Part shown: piece after piece, positions 16,779 to 25,785 of the stretch | Position numbering within the stretch: position 1 is the stretch's first letter | Layout of the letters: each line of letters begins with the position of its first letter | Origin: CANKHA01 sp040877285 | GTDB lineage: Bacteria; Pseudomonadota; Alphaproteobacteria; Rhizobiales; Xanthobacteraceae | Direction of reading: 5' to 3' | DNA length: 37,702 bases | Assembly (NCBI GenBank): GCA_040877285.1 | Contig: JBBDNZ010000030.1 | Span: forward strand, 1-37,702 | Position numbers and translations under genes: made by a program | The notes under the pieces: model-generated | Told to the model about the DNA's origin: nothing | Database searches by the model: none | Seen by the model: only the letters and a program-made list of their open reading frames with translations

Positions 16779-16802
16779 CCAGTTTAATTTCAAAATTTGA
16801 TA
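16773..16802 (+). promoter_or_regulatory. candidate sigma-70-type promoter for the EB_dh-type gene
   Basis: TTGACC (16773-16778) and TTGATA (16797-16802) with an 18-base spacer, ending 19 bases before the ATG at 16822. Found by eye; the short leader makes it provisional. Confidence 0.35.
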
Positions 16803-16821
16803 CGTGTGATGGAGAATCGCC

Positions 16822-18243
16822 ATGAAACGTATTGCTTCATACGCCGTACTCGCCCTTTTCTTGGGGGCATTGGGGATATCCTGGCTGACGCACGGCACAG
16901 GCGTCATCGTCAACGACGCCAAGCGTAACATCTATATCCCGAAAGAACTGACCATGCCGTTGCAGGTCATGGCCGCGTACAACGGCACTGACATGTTCTT
17001 CCGCTACCGCTGGCCGGCGCGCCAGCCATCCATCTATCACGACATGATGAAGTTCGAGGGCGGCAAATGGGTGCGCTACGGCGCCAGTGTCGCGGGGCCA
17101 CAGCCGCAGGGAATCTACGAGGACCGCGTGACCATGCTGCTCGACGACGGCAGCGTTCCCGAATTCGCCAGATACGGCGGATACATCACCGTTGGCGACC
17201 GCATGCGTTTCTTCACCAACGAGGCCAAGGCCGAGGAAGTCAAGGCACATCCCTATCTCGGCCAGAAGCGCAACCAGAGTGAGGTCGGCAAGCACCTGCC
17301 CGCGACCCGAAAAGATATCAACGATTGGAGTTCAGTCGTGCCTGAGGAAGAGTTGGCGGCCCTGCGCAAGGGCGGGTACTTCCTTGACTTATGGCATTGG
17401 CGGGCACACCGCGGCGGCCCGATCGGCGTTTCCGACGATCAGTTCGTGTTTGATGCCCGATACGGCGATGCCGGTCGTGGAGCCTTCACCGACAACTGGG
17501 ACGCCCAGAAGCAGCAGCCGAAATTTATGTTCGACCCTCAAAAGACCAATCAAAGAGCATTGAAATGGGACGACCTGATACAGCGCAAACTCGGCTTTGA
17601 CGATGTCTATTACATCAGCGAAAACACGGCGGCCCCGTTCGATGCCACCTACGCTTGGAAAGATGGAGATACAATCCCGCGCCGTCTGTTACAGCGACCC
17701 GATGGATCGCATGCCGACATCACGGTAGTAGGACAAGCGCGCTGGAAAGACGGCTACTGGGACGTGACCCTTAAGCGGGCGATGGATACCGGCAAGCCAA
17801 TGGATGACAAGATCATGCTGGACAAGCGGATTTACAATGTCGCTTTCTCTGTCCATCGTGATGCGGTCGGCAGTCGATGGCATAATGTCTCTCTGCCGGT
17901 CACGCTCGGTCTCGGCCGGGATGCCGAACTGGTTGCGGTCCGCTTCGAAGGCAATGAGCCCGCTTGGAATCAATCGTGGCACACGGTCACGTTGTTCTAT
18001 CCTGGCCAGGTGAATTGGGGCAACCTCAACAGCAAGAGGCATGCGGGCGCCGAGAGTATCAAGAAGGGCGTGCCGGTGAAGTACCGCCATAGTGAAATAC
18101 AGCTCGCGCACTATGGAGTCGAAGCGGAGTTCGCCGACGCCATTCGTCGTCAATGGTTGCTGACCATGCTTGCCGGCCTGTTCTTGATCGCCGGCTTCGG
18201 CATCGCCCTCAATCTGCCACCCAACCGCCGACAGGGAGGCTGA
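16822..18243 (+). CDS. membrane-anchored ethylbenzene-dehydrogenase-type heme-binding protein
   Basis: This 473-residue protein has an N-terminal hydrophobic segment (residues 5-22), a large soluble region facing the periplasm, and a C-terminal membrane span (WLLTMLAGLFLIAGFGIAL). The soluble part fits the ethylbenzene-dehydrogenase-related heme b domain (DLWHWRAHRGGPIG; WKDGYWDVTLKRAMDTG; YNVAFSVHRD), which in EbdC and relatives forms the gamma subunit of type II DMSO-reductase-family enzymes. No molybdenum or iron-sulfur partner is encoded nearby, so it probably works as a separate heme protein with the DUF2231 membrane protein that follows 2 bases later. There is no CxxCH motif. GGAG sits 7 bases before the ATG. 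Confidence 0.84.
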   Translation: MKRIASYAVLALFLGALGISWLTHGTGVIVNDAKRNIYIPKELTMPLQVMAAYNGTDMFFRYRWPARQPSIYHDMMKFEGGKWVRYGASVAGPQPQGIYEDRVTMLLDDGSVPEFARYGGYITVGDRMRFFTNEAKAEEVKAHPYLGQKRNQSEVGKHLPATRKDINDWSSVVPEEELAALRKGGYFLDLWHWRAHRGGPIGVSDDQFVFDARYGDAGRGAFTDNWDAQKQQPKFMFDPQKTNQRALKWDDLIQRKLGFDDVYYISENTAAPFDATYAWKDGDTIPRRLLQRPDGSHADITVVGQARWKDGYWDVTLKRAMDTGKPMDDKIMLDKRIYNVAFSVHRDAVGSRWHNVSLPVTLGLGRDAELVAVRFEGNEPAWNQSWHTVTLFYPGQVNWGNLNSKRHAGAESIKKGVPVKYRHSEIQLAHYGVEAEFADAIRRQWLLTMLAGLFLIAGFGIALNLPPNRRQGG

Positions 18244-18245
18244 TC

Positions 18246-18803
18246 ATGGCTGCCTATCACGTTGTCCTGGTCCACTTTCCGATCGCCCTTTGGATGACAG
18301 CGACCTTGGCGATTCTATACCGTGCCTTGTCCGATGCACCGCTCGCCAAGACCGTCGACCGCGCGCTGGTCCCGCTTTTGGTTCTCGGCCTTATCTCGGG
18401 AGTGGCCGCCTATGCGGTTGGCCTCATGGTGTGGCCGTGGGAGACGATCTCGTCCACACCGCTCGGGCGCAACCACGTGCTCGTCGCGACGTGGACCGTT
18501 GCCTATTGGGCTCTGCTGTTGGCAACGCGATGGATACAAGGTGAAGCGGTCTGGCAAGAACCTATGCGCTGGGTCATGGCCGGACTGGCGCTCCTCGGCA
18601 GCGTTCTGCTCGGCATCACCGGCACTCTCGGCGGCCATCTCGTCGGCATTTACACAGACGTTTCGGAAGCTCTGCGCCTCCTCGGTTGGGAGGTCTACAC
18701 GACCTTCTATGTGCCTACGCTCACGCTCGCATTAATCGGCGTTGTCACCGTGCTGTTGGTGGGGGTCGGATTATGGGAACGGAACAGGCGCACGGCAGAT
18801 TGA
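18246..18803 (+). CDS. DUF2231 family integral membrane protein
   Basis: This 185-residue protein has four to five membrane helices. It begins with the DUF2231 hallmark VLVHFPIALWM and carries further histidines in or near helices (NHVLVATW, GGHLVG). Such histidines could ligate heme b, but this is inference. The ATG at 18246 is chosen over an upstream in-frame start because GGGAGG is directly before it and the reading frame would otherwise overlap the previous gene by 90 bases. The close spacing with the heme protein indicates one transcription unit, possibly a small membrane electron-transfer module. Confidence 0.84.
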   Translation: MAAYHVVLVHFPIALWMTATLAILYRALSDAPLAKTVDRALVPLLVLGLISGVAAYAVGLMVWPWETISSTPLGRNHVLVATWTVAYWALLLATRWIQGEAVWQEPMRWVMAGLALLGSVLLGITGTLGGHLVGIYTDVSEALRLLGWEVYTTFYVPTLTLALIGVVTVLLVGVGLWERNRRTAD

Positions 18804-18844
18804 GCAAACGAGCCGCCAGCCGACTAGCCTTGGCGAAGCAGGCT

Positions 18845-18878
18845 GGCGGAGGGAGAGGAACTGAAATCCAACGTTCTC
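18845..18878. repeat. 34-bp dispersed repeat, copy A (tRNA-Ser 3'-end-like)
   Basis: Starts GGCGGAGGGAGAGGAACTG and ends ATCCAACGTTCTC. It is almost the same as copy B at 20978-21011 (four differences by eye) and points the same way. The first part resembles the 3' end of the tRNA-Ser gene at 27086-27175. It lies between the DUF2231 gene and the permease gene. Confidence 0.6.
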
Positions 18879-18999
18879 TCGCCGTTTTTCTAAGAACTTC
18901 GCTGTGTTACGCTTGCGGGGTTGGATAATGCTGCTCTGAGCTGACGATATTTGCGATGCGCGACGGCAAGGCCCAGTTACACGCGCAGCCTCCGTTGTC

Positions 19000-20862
19000 A
19001 TGACGAGGGATCAAGCACTCATTTTTGTCATCTTGGCTGCGACGGCAGCCATGTTTCTTTGGGGCCGCTGGCGACATGACATGGTCGCTCTGGGGGCACT
19101 GCTGGCCTGCGTGCTCGCGGGCCTTGTGCCGTCGGCGGAGGCGTTTGCTGGATTTGGCCATCCCGCCGTGATCACGGTGGCCTGCGTATTAATCCTAAGC
19201 CGCGGTCTCCAGGCATCCGGCGCTGTTGATGCTTTATCGGATCGCGTTCTACCGGCTTCGGGGGGCCCGACGGCCGCAATCGCCGCGATTACCGGCTTGG
19301 CGGCTGTGCTGTCCGCGTTCATGAACAATGTCGGCGCGCTGGCACTGCTTATGCCGGTAGCCTTCCAGATCGCGGCACGGCAGAAGTTGGCGCCCGGCAA
19401 GGTGCTGATGCCGCTTGCCTTTGGTTCAATCCTCGGTGGCATGACCACGTTGATCGGAACCCCGCCGAACCTGATCGTGTCGAGCTTCCGCGCCTCAAAC
19501 GGCGCCAGCTCCTTCGCAATGTTCGACTTTACGCCCGTTGGCCTCGCCGTCGCCGTGGCTGGTGTAGCCCTCATCGCGATCGTCGGCTGGCGACTCGTTC
19601 CTGCAAGAAAGGGAGCAGGTTCCGAGGAGTTTGATGCAGGCACTTACCTGACCGAAGCGCGCATTCCGGAGAAGGCCAAGGCCGCGGGAATGTCGCTCGC
19701 TGAGATCGAGGAGACACTGGACGAGGCTGACGCTCAAGTCGTTGGCCTCATACGAAATGAAGTCCGAGTTACCGCCCCCAATCCTACGCGTAGAGTGTGG
19801 CCGGGGGACATTCTGATCATCGAAGCTGATCCGAAAGCGCTGACTTCCGCGCTGTCGGTTCTGGACCTCAAGCTGGAAGAGGCTGTCGAGCGCGATGCGA
19901 AGAAGGAGGATGGTGAGAAGGCAAAGTCGGATAATTCTGCTCTGACGAAGGGGACGACCGCGCCTCCAGATGGTGACGATGACTCGGAAAAGCCTAAAAG
20001 GTCGGACGAGATCGTACTGAGAGAGTTGGCCGTATTGCCGACTTCCACTTTGGCCGGCCGCTCAGCCACGGATATCCGCCTCCGGACCACGTTCGGCATC
20101 AATCTTCTTGCAATTTCACGCCAGGGCCATCGCTCGATGGCACGCCTTCGTACGACGCAAGTTCAACCCGGTGATGTGTTGCTGATGCAAGGAACGCCGG
20201 AATCTCTCTCGGAATTTGCCGGTCAACATGGATGCGTGCCTCTGGCCAAGCGAACGCTTCGCCTGCCGAACAGGCGGCAGGCGCTTTTTGCAATATGCAT
20301 CATGGGCCTGTCGATTGCAGGCGCAGCTTTCGGCCTCGTCCCGGCGGCCATCGCATTCGCTGCCGGCGCATTGGCCTGCACGGCTCTTAGGGTGGTTTCG
20401 CCGAGACAAGTTTATGAAGCGGTCGACTGGCCGGTCGTTGTGCTGCTTGGCTCGTTAATACCCGTCGCAGGCGCGATGGCGACGACCGGAACCGCCGGTC
20501 TCATCGCCAGTGCACTGATGGACGGCGTTGCGCAAGGGAATGCCATCGTCGCGCTAGCTCTGATCCTGATCGCGACCATGACATTGTCAGACTTCATGAA
20601 CAATGCCGCCACGGCCGCGATCATGTGTCCGATTGCGATCGGGGTGGCGAAATCGCTGGGTGTAAGCAGCGATCCGTTCCTCATGGCAGTGGCCGTGGGC
20701 GCCTCCTGCGCTTTCCTCACGCCGATCGGACACCAGAACAACACACTCATTCTGGGTCCGGGAGGATTCCAGTTCGGAGACTACTGGCGACTCGGCCTGT
20801 TGATTGAATCCCTCGTTGTTGCCGTGAGCATTCCGATGCTCCTGCTGGTTTGGCCACTCTAA
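19000..20862 (+). CDS. SLC13-type (DASS/CitT-like) permease with two RCK_C domains
   Basis: This 620-residue inner-membrane transporter has two halves of membrane helices, each with the conserved asparagine motif (FMNNVGALALLMPVA near 107; FMNNAATAAIMCPIA in the second half) and re-entrant motifs GGMTTLIGTPPNLIV and TPIGHQNNTLILGPGGF. Between them lie two cytoplasmic TrkA-C-like regulatory domains (about 215-285 and 335-405) joined by a charged linker. Family members move sulfate, dicarboxylates or other anions with sodium or protons, and the substrate here is not known. The ATG at 19000 lacks a clear ribosome-binding site. The gene is flanked by copies A and B of a short repeat. Confidence 0.9.
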   Translation: MTRDQALIFVILAATAAMFLWGRWRHDMVALGALLACVLAGLVPSAEAFAGFGHPAVITVACVLILSRGLQASGAVDALSDRVLPASGGPTAAIAAITGLAAVLSAFMNNVGALALLMPVAFQIAARQKLAPGKVLMPLAFGSILGGMTTLIGTPPNLIVSSFRASNGASSFAMFDFTPVGLAVAVAGVALIAIVGWRLVPARKGAGSEEFDAGTYLTEARIPEKAKAAGMSLAEIEETLDEADAQVVGLIRNEVRVTAPNPTRRVWPGDILIIEADPKALTSALSVLDLKLEEAVERDAKKEDGEKAKSDNSALTKGTTAPPDGDDDSEKPKRSDEIVLRELAVLPTSTLAGRSATDIRLRTTFGINLLAISRQGHRSMARLRTTQVQPGDVLLMQGTPESLSEFAGQHGCVPLAKRTLRLPNRRQALFAICIMGLSIAGAAFGLVPAAIAFAAGALACTALRVVSPRQVYEAVDWPVVVLLGSLIPVAGAMATTGTAGLIASALMDGVAQGNAIVALALILIATMTLSDFMNNAATAAIMCPIAIGVAKSLGVSSDPFLMAVAVGASCAFLTPIGHQNNTLILGPGGFQFGDYWRLGLLIESLVVAVSIPMLLLVWPL

Positions 20863-20977
20863 TCCTTCCGATGCCGCCTCCGTCGAGGCTAGCTGCCCCC
20901 AAATAGACTTCGGCGATCGTGATGTTCGGAAGTAGTCAAGCGAAAACGAGCGAGTTGCAGCGAAATTCCGCGTAGGT

Positions 20978-21011
20978 GGCGGAGGGAAAGGAACTGGGAT
21001 CCAACGGTCTC
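20978..21011. repeat. 34-bp dispersed repeat, copy B
   Basis: Starts GGCGGAGGGAAAGGAACTG and ends ATCCAACGGTCTC; the same orientation and nearly the same sequence as copy A at 18845. It is preceded by GCGTAGG, also found before copy C. It lies in the 237-base gap after the permease gene, which otherwise holds nothing recognisable. Confidence 0.6.
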
Positions 21012-21051
21012 CACGTAAACCCGCGTAATCCGGCGAACTCAAGCGTAGGCT

Positions 21052-21082
21052 GGGGCGAGAGAAACTGATTCCAACTTTCTCC
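21052..21082. repeat. diverged dispersed repeat, copy C
   Basis: A shorter, diverged relative of copies A and B: GGGGCGAGAGAAACTG then CCAACTTTCTCC, preceded by GCGTAGGC. It lies 40 bases beyond copy B and just before the end of the kinase gene. Confidence 0.4.
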
Positions 21083-21099
21083 AGTGCAGAGTTGGCGAG

Positions 21100-21993
21100 T
21101 CAGGAACGCGCGTCGAACTCGTGTTTGATCGCTGTGATCTGGGCGGGGGTCGGTAAGCCGGCCTCATTGCCGAGATGCTGGATTTTGTAGGCGGCGGCGG
21201 CTCGCGCGAAGCGGAAATGCTCCTCCCAATCCATCGCTGGATTGGTGAGATAGGAATGCACGTAAGCGCCGTGAAAGACATCTCCAGCTCCACTGCTGTC
21301 GAGAACTCGATCCGATGGTACGGCAAGAGCGGGAAGCGTCCGAATGGCGCTAGTATCGTCGTACCAAATCAAGCCACGCTCACCGAGCGTCACCCCACCA
21401 ATCCGACAGCCCCGGCTCTTAAGATAGTCAAGCATCGCTGACGGCACATGGCCCATCTGCTGGCACAGACGCTCGGCGACAATCGCCACGTCGATGAAGC
21501 CGAGGAGTTCGTGTGTGTTCGACCGCAGCCCTCCACCGTCGAGGGAGGTGAGAACCCCTTCTTCTCGACATAATCTTGCATAATGAATCGCAGCGTCCGG
21601 CTGGTGCCCATCGACGTGAAGCACACGGCAACCCGAGAGATGAAGATCGGGGAACGGGTGAAGATAGTTGTCATCACGACAACGAACGATCGCTCGCTTT
21701 CCATCCTTCGGCATGATGAACGACAACGATGACGATTTGACCTTCCTGGCGTGGATCGAGATCCCATACTTGGAAGCCATATCCAGAAACATGCGACCAA
21801 GCCAATCATCAGCGACGGTTGTTAGCACATCTGGCGCAATTCCCAACTTCGCACAGCAGAAGGCAGCGGTGACCGCATTGCCGCCGAACGAGACCGCATA
21901 CGCCGACGCCACATGCTTCTCGTCGCCCGTCGGCATTCGATCGGTCAGAAAAGTGACGTCGATGTAGGTTTGTCCAATGAAGAGGGCCTGCAT
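21100..21993 (-). CDS. PfkB-family sugar kinase
   Basis: This 297-residue ribokinase-like enzyme carries the family signatures: SFGGNAVTAA (residues 35-44, sugar-binding glycine pair) and DSSGAGDVFHGAY (232-244; Asp238 is the predicted catalytic base, with GAGD forming the anion hole). It phosphorylates a sugar or nucleoside with ATP in the cytoplasm; the exact sugar is not shown. Its place as last gene of a cluster with a GH130 enzyme and phosphomannose isomerase makes mannose or a related hexose the natural guess (inference). It starts 39 bases after a possible 40-codon gene and lacks a strong ribosome-binding site, which suggests coupling. Confidence 0.9.
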   Translation of the reverse strand: MQALFIGQTYIDVTFLTDRMPTGDEKHVASAYAVSFGGNAVTAAFCCAKLGIAPDVLTTVADDWLGRMFLDMASKYGISIHARKVKSSSLSFIMPKDGKRAIVRCRDDNYLHPFPDLHLSGCRVLHVDGHQPDAAIHYARLCREEGVLTSLDGGGLRSNTHELLGFIDVAIVAERLCQQMGHVPSAMLDYLKSRGCRIGGVTLGERGLIWYDDTSAIRTLPALAVPSDRVLDSSGAGDVFHGAYVHSYLTNPAMDWEEHFRFARAAAAYKIQHLGNEAGLPTPAQITAIKHEFDARS

Positions 21994-22032
21994 GATTTCT
22001 CAAGGGGCCTTATGGATTGCCGCGAGTTCGCG

Positions 22033-22155
22033 TCACAGGGTTTCGAGCGTCGCATAGACACTCGGCGGAAACACGCCGTCGTAGCGTGCTTCAAGCTGCG
22101 CGATCTCCGACCGTAGCCGCTCGGTGCGTTCTTCGATGGATGTCAAAGCACTCAC
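22033..22155 (-). CDS. possible 40-residue peptide between GH130 and kinase genes
   Basis: A GTG two bases after the GH130 stop opens a 40-codon frame ending in TGA at 22033. The peptide is strongly charged and likely helical at its start (LTSIEERTERLRSEIAQLEA) and ends in RYDGVFPPSVYATLETL. It resembles a short coiled-coil segment. No ribosome-binding site is obvious, so translation would depend on coupling to the GH130 gene. It fills most of the 164-base gap before the kinase. It may be a real small subunit or a chance frame. Confidence 0.42.
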   Translation of the reverse strand: MSALTSIEERTERLRSEIAQLEARYDGVFPPSVYATLETL

Positions 22156-22157
22156 GG

Positions 22158-23456
22158 CTAACCAACGACAGCTTGCATCAACGTCGAAATCTTGATCGTC
22201 GCGAAATTAGAGAACGTGTCGGACACAGCATATGGCAGGATGATCTGGTCGCGATGACGCATGGCGCCGCAGGTATAGACGACGTTAGGCACGTAACCCT
22301 CGCGTTCCGTAGGCTCGGGACGAACCAGAGGCTCGCGCGAACGTGCGAGAACCCTGGAGGGATCCTTCTTGTCCAAGAGAACAGCACCGATCGAATACTT
22401 CCTAACCGGACCGACGCCGTGTGTCAGCAGCAGCCAGCAGTCGTCCAGCTCGATGGGTGAGCCACAGGTGCCAATCTGGACGAACTCCCAGGGATGCTCG
22501 GGCTGAAGGATGCATTGACCGCCTTCCCATGTGTAAAGATCGTCGGAATAGATCAGATAAAGGTTCTCGTTGTCCTGCCGGCCGATCATCGCATAGCGGC
22601 CATCGATTTTCCGCGGGAACAGGGCCATGCCCTTGTTGCGCGCCGCCGATCCGCCGAGCGGAGTCATCCGGAATGACAGAAAATCTGTCGTTTCGAGCAA
22701 CTCAGAGCGGATCGCCCTGCCGTTGTAGGCCGTATAAGTTGCGTAAAAGGTTTTTCGTCCATCGTCGTTGAATTCGACGAATCGGGCGTCCTCGATGCCG
22801 TTTGCTTGGGCGTCGGTGATCGGTGAGATAACTCGTTCGCTCAGTTCCTCGTCCGGCCGAAAGACTACCTCGACATCGTCGCCATTGGGCTCGGACATCC
22901 GGTGGCGGATTTTTGGAACGGACGCGAGACGCGCAGTTGGATCGACGGCTACGCTGCCATCCGCAGCGATGGTGCCGGAGCGGAACGTCAGCGATGAAAT
23001 ATGCCCTTCGCCGACGGCGCGAAGGCTCAAAATGAATCGACAGCCATTCTCCGGCGCGCCGGATTGGTCCGGGTGTCGGACAATACTGGGATTGAACAAG
23101 GCTGACGCCTCGAACGAATACTCGTTAAGAAAATAGGCCCCAATCAGGCGGCGTTGCGTTTTATTCAATTCGGCATGCGGCGCAAACGCCTCTTCCATCT
23201 CTGCGGCGCGCGCCTCGAATATCTCGAGCAGGTTCCTGTGGCGACCTTCGAAGTTTTCGAGCACCTCGCTCAATTGCTGTGCGGATGCTTCAGCATCAAG
23301 CCGAAGCACCCTGTCAACAATATGATTGGCACGGACCTTGTCAGTCGGGTTGAGGTCTCGAGGCTCAGTCGCCGGTTTGAAGGGCTTGACGACGACCCTG
23401 GCCGGATCTGGGCGCAGATAGAGGCTCTGGCGGTTCAAGAATTTGGATTGGGACAA
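22158..23456 (-). CDS. GH130 family beta-mannoside phosphorylase or hydrolase
   Basis: This 432-residue protein has a helical N-terminal region (about 1-105) and a five-bladed propeller typical of GH130. Characteristic stretches are LIGAYFLNEYSFEASALFNPSIV, GIEDARFVEF (with the Asp expected to act in catalysis), NKGMALFPRKIDGRYAMIGRQ and THGVGPVRKYSIGAVLLD. Family members cleave beta-mannosides, either with phosphate to mannose 1-phosphate or by hydrolysis; I cannot decide between them. There is no signal peptide, so it works on an intracellular substrate. The start is a TTG at 23456 with GGGGAG 5 bases upstream, inside the 3' end of the glycosyltransferase gene (92-base overlap). Confidence 0.9.
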   Translation of the reverse strand: MSQSKFLNRQSLYLRPDPARVVVKPFKPATEPRDLNPTDKVRANHIVDRVLRLDAEASAQQLSEVLENFEGRHRNLLEIFEARAAEMEEAFAPHAELNKTQRRLIGAYFLNEYSFEASALFNPSIVRHPDQSGAPENGCRFILSLRAVGEGHISSLTFRSGTIAADGSVAVDPTARLASVPKIRHRMSEPNGDDVEVVFRPDEELSERVISPITDAQANGIEDARFVEFNDDGRKTFYATYTAYNGRAIRSELLETTDFLSFRMTPLGGSAARNKGMALFPRKIDGRYAMIGRQDNENLYLIYSDDLYTWEGGQCILQPEHPWEFVQIGTCGSPIELDDCWLLLTHGVGPVRKYSIGAVLLDKKDPSRVLARSREPLVRPEPTEREGYVPNVVYTCGAMRHRDQIILPYAVSDTFSNFATIKISTLMQAVVG

Positions 23457-25785
23457 AGATGCTCCCCGGGGGCGATCGAGATGGATTCTTGCCGATGCCG
23501 TTGGATGATAATTTTGACGCAGGTTTCTTCCAGCCTACCGCACTCGCAGCCATGAACTGCCGCATCTCCACCAGACCAAGGAGATACGATAACACCGATT
23601 CTGCACCCTTGTTCTCATTAGTTCGGTCCGGATGGAGGCCATCCGAACAGCTCCCCGTATCGGGATCGATCAGTGCCGTCCGCAGGTCGTTTTCACCCAG
23701 AAACCAGTCGAATGCACGCCTCGCCCCCCGCGACCACTCTTCGCCTTCGTTCACTCGCCACGCGGCAAGACAAGCGGAAATCGTTGCCGATGCCTCGACT
23801 GGCTGCTGATCGAATGCGTCAGGCTTGCGGCGAATCCTGCCGAAGCTCTTGGAGCCGACGGGCCTGAAGCATCCAGATGACGCGGTTTGAATCGACATGA
23901 GCCAGCGCAGCGATCGAAGGCCAACCTCGACGTATGCCGGCGTATGGGTCGTAAGGCCGGTTTGAATCAGAGCCTGGGAAAGGCGTGCGTTGTCGTAGGC
24001 AAGTACGTCTTCAAACCAGAGCCAATCTGTGCGTTGGCTTGCCAGAAACAAAGCCGTCAACCTGTCGGCCAATAGTTTGCGGATACCGTTGGCGTAGAGG
24101 TCTCCGGCCGCCAGCGTGCAATAGGCATCCAAACCCAGAAGTGAAAAGGCCCATGCACGCGGAGACGAGAACGTCTCGACAACCGGAAGTGCGGTCTTGA
24201 AGAGCGCCGCTGCCCATGCGCGGCGAGACTGATCGGTGTCCGTGCGCGCGCATTTGCCCAAAGCCCAAAGTGTCCTGCCATGACTATCTTCCGAACCCGA
24301 CTCTTCCAGCCAACGACGATCGTAGCTCATGAAATTCCGGAACCGACGCGTATCTGGATTCCATGCATGCTGGATGAATGCTGCAAAGCGCGTGGTGTCT
24401 ATTTCGGACAGCAGTCCCCCTTCATCGGCATTTGCAAGTGTGCTTGAGAACAATAGGGCGCGAGCATTATCGTCGACGCAATAGCCATGGGCGCGGTCCG
24501 CTACTGAATGGACCGTATGCTGGAGCATGCCGGTATTGTCGCAAAGCGACAGGAAATGACCGATCCTCATCTCCGGAATGATGGTCGCCTCGGTCGGAGA
24601 ATCGCCCAAATTGGGCAGAAGCTGCAATTCAGGCCGGGTCCGCTCGTATGCAGTTTCAAAGGCCGCAATATAGCGTTTTGCCGATTGAGCCCACGTCATT
24701 GATCTGCTCGCGACATACGCACGTTTACCCATTGCAAGACGGCGGACGTCGTTCGTCAGCAGACCGGAAATCTCGCTGCCTATCGCCTTGGCATCGCCAA
24801 AGGGAACCAGAATGCCACGCCCGTCAGCCAGCAAATCCTTGGCGTGCCAGTATGGCGTCGATACGACAGCCTTTCCCAGACCGAAGCTGTAGGCGAGCGT
24901 ACCAGATGTCATCTGGGCCTCATTGAGATAGGGCGTCACATAGACGTCGCACATCGAAATGAAATCCAGCAGCGCTGTCTGGTCGACGAATTGATTGAAA
25001 AATACGACATGATCCTCGATGCCGAGCGACTTCACGCGCGCCGTCAAGCTGTCGCGATAGGCCTCGCCCTGATGCCGCACGAGGTTTGGATGGGTCGCGC
25101 CGAGAATGACATAGACGACGTTCGGGCAGGATTTGATGATTCCCGGCATGGCATCGATCACCGTCTCAATACCCTTGCTGGGTGACAGCAGACCGAATGT
25201 CAGGATGATCTTCATTCCAACGAAGCCGAGTTTCGCTTTGGCGTGATGCGTTTCGAGAAACGGGAAGTCGGGTATCCCGTGCGGTATGACCTCGATCTTG
25301 CGAGCCGGAACGTGATGAACAGAACGGAGCAATTCGTTGCCTTTTTCCGCCATGACGATCAATTTCGTCGACGCATCGCTGATCTGGTGCATCACATCGT
25401 ACTGGGCAGGCGTCGGTTTGGCCAGGACCGTATGAAGTGTCGTGACAACCGGCATTTCGAGCCGCGATAGGAGCTCGATGATATTCCAGCCGGCCTCGCC
25501 ACCGAAGATTCCATACTCATGTTGAAGGCACACCACGTCAAACCGCTCGTGGTTCAGAAATTCGGCCGCCTGGATGTACTCGCCGATGATATTGTCATGA
25601 ATCTGCAAGCGGACCGCTGGCGGATAGTCATAGGTGTGGCCGGGGTCCGTCATGACGACGACGCCCGTCTCCAATTCCGGACTGGCGATCGAAATCGCTC
25701 GATGCAGATCGTGAGTGAAGGTCGCAATTCCGCAGCGGCGCGGAAGATGATTGCCGATGAACGCAACACGCTGGAGCGGGCTCAT
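23365..25785 (-). CDS. GT4 family glycosyltransferase with long C-terminal helical domain
   Basis: The 806-residue product has a GT-B glycosyltransferase of family 4 in residues 1 to about 410 (GNHLPRRCGIATFTHDL at the start; GLLSPSKGIETVIDAMPGI; EAQMTSGTLAYSFGLGKAVVSTPYWHAKDLL, the nucleotide-sugar-binding region). Residues about 430-760 form a second, mostly helical domain (GYCVDDNARALLFS; EDSHGRTLWALG; ASATISACLAAW) resembling an alpha/alpha-barrel of glycan-active enzymes. It probably transfers mannose or a similar sugar and may also trim or bind the product (inference). The ATG at 25785 overlaps the isomerase stop by 4 bases. The last 30 residues are low-complexity and overlap the GH130 gene. 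Confidence 0.88.
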   Translation of the reverse strand: MSPLQRVAFIGNHLPRRCGIATFTHDLHRAISIASPELETGVVVMTDPGHTYDYPPAVRLQIHDNIIGEYIQAAEFLNHERFDVVCLQHEYGIFGGEAGWNIIELLSRLEMPVVTTLHTVLAKPTPAQYDVMHQISDASTKLIVMAEKGNELLRSVHHVPARKIEVIPHGIPDFPFLETHHAKAKLGFVGMKIILTFGLLSPSKGIETVIDAMPGIIKSCPNVVYVILGATHPNLVRHQGEAYRDSLTARVKSLGIEDHVVFFNQFVDQTALLDFISMCDVYVTPYLNEAQMTSGTLAYSFGLGKAVVSTPYWHAKDLLADGRGILVPFGDAKAIGSEISGLLTNDVRRLAMGKRAYVASRSMTWAQSAKRYIAAFETAYERTRPELQLLPNLGDSPTEATIIPEMRIGHFLSLCDNTGMLQHTVHSVADRAHGYCVDDNARALLFSSTLANADEGGLLSEIDTTRFAAFIQHAWNPDTRRFRNFMSYDRRWLEESGSEDSHGRTLWALGKCARTDTDQSRRAWAAALFKTALPVVETFSSPRAWAFSLLGLDAYCTLAAGDLYANGIRKLLADRLTALFLASQRTDWLWFEDVLAYDNARLSQALIQTGLTTHTPAYVEVGLRSLRWLMSIQTASSGCFRPVGSKSFGRIRRKPDAFDQQPVEASATISACLAAWRVNEGEEWSRGARRAFDWFLGENDLRTALIDPDTGSCSDGLHPDRTNENKGAESVLSYLLGLVEMRQFMAASAVGWKKPASKLSSNGIGKNPSRSPPGSIFVPIQILEPPEPLSAPRSGQGRRQALQTGD

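Noticed and set aside
18845..21082. CRISPR-like repeats
   Set aside because: Only three diverged copies, irregularly spaced by 2.1 kb and 40 bases, with a permease gene between; no array structure.
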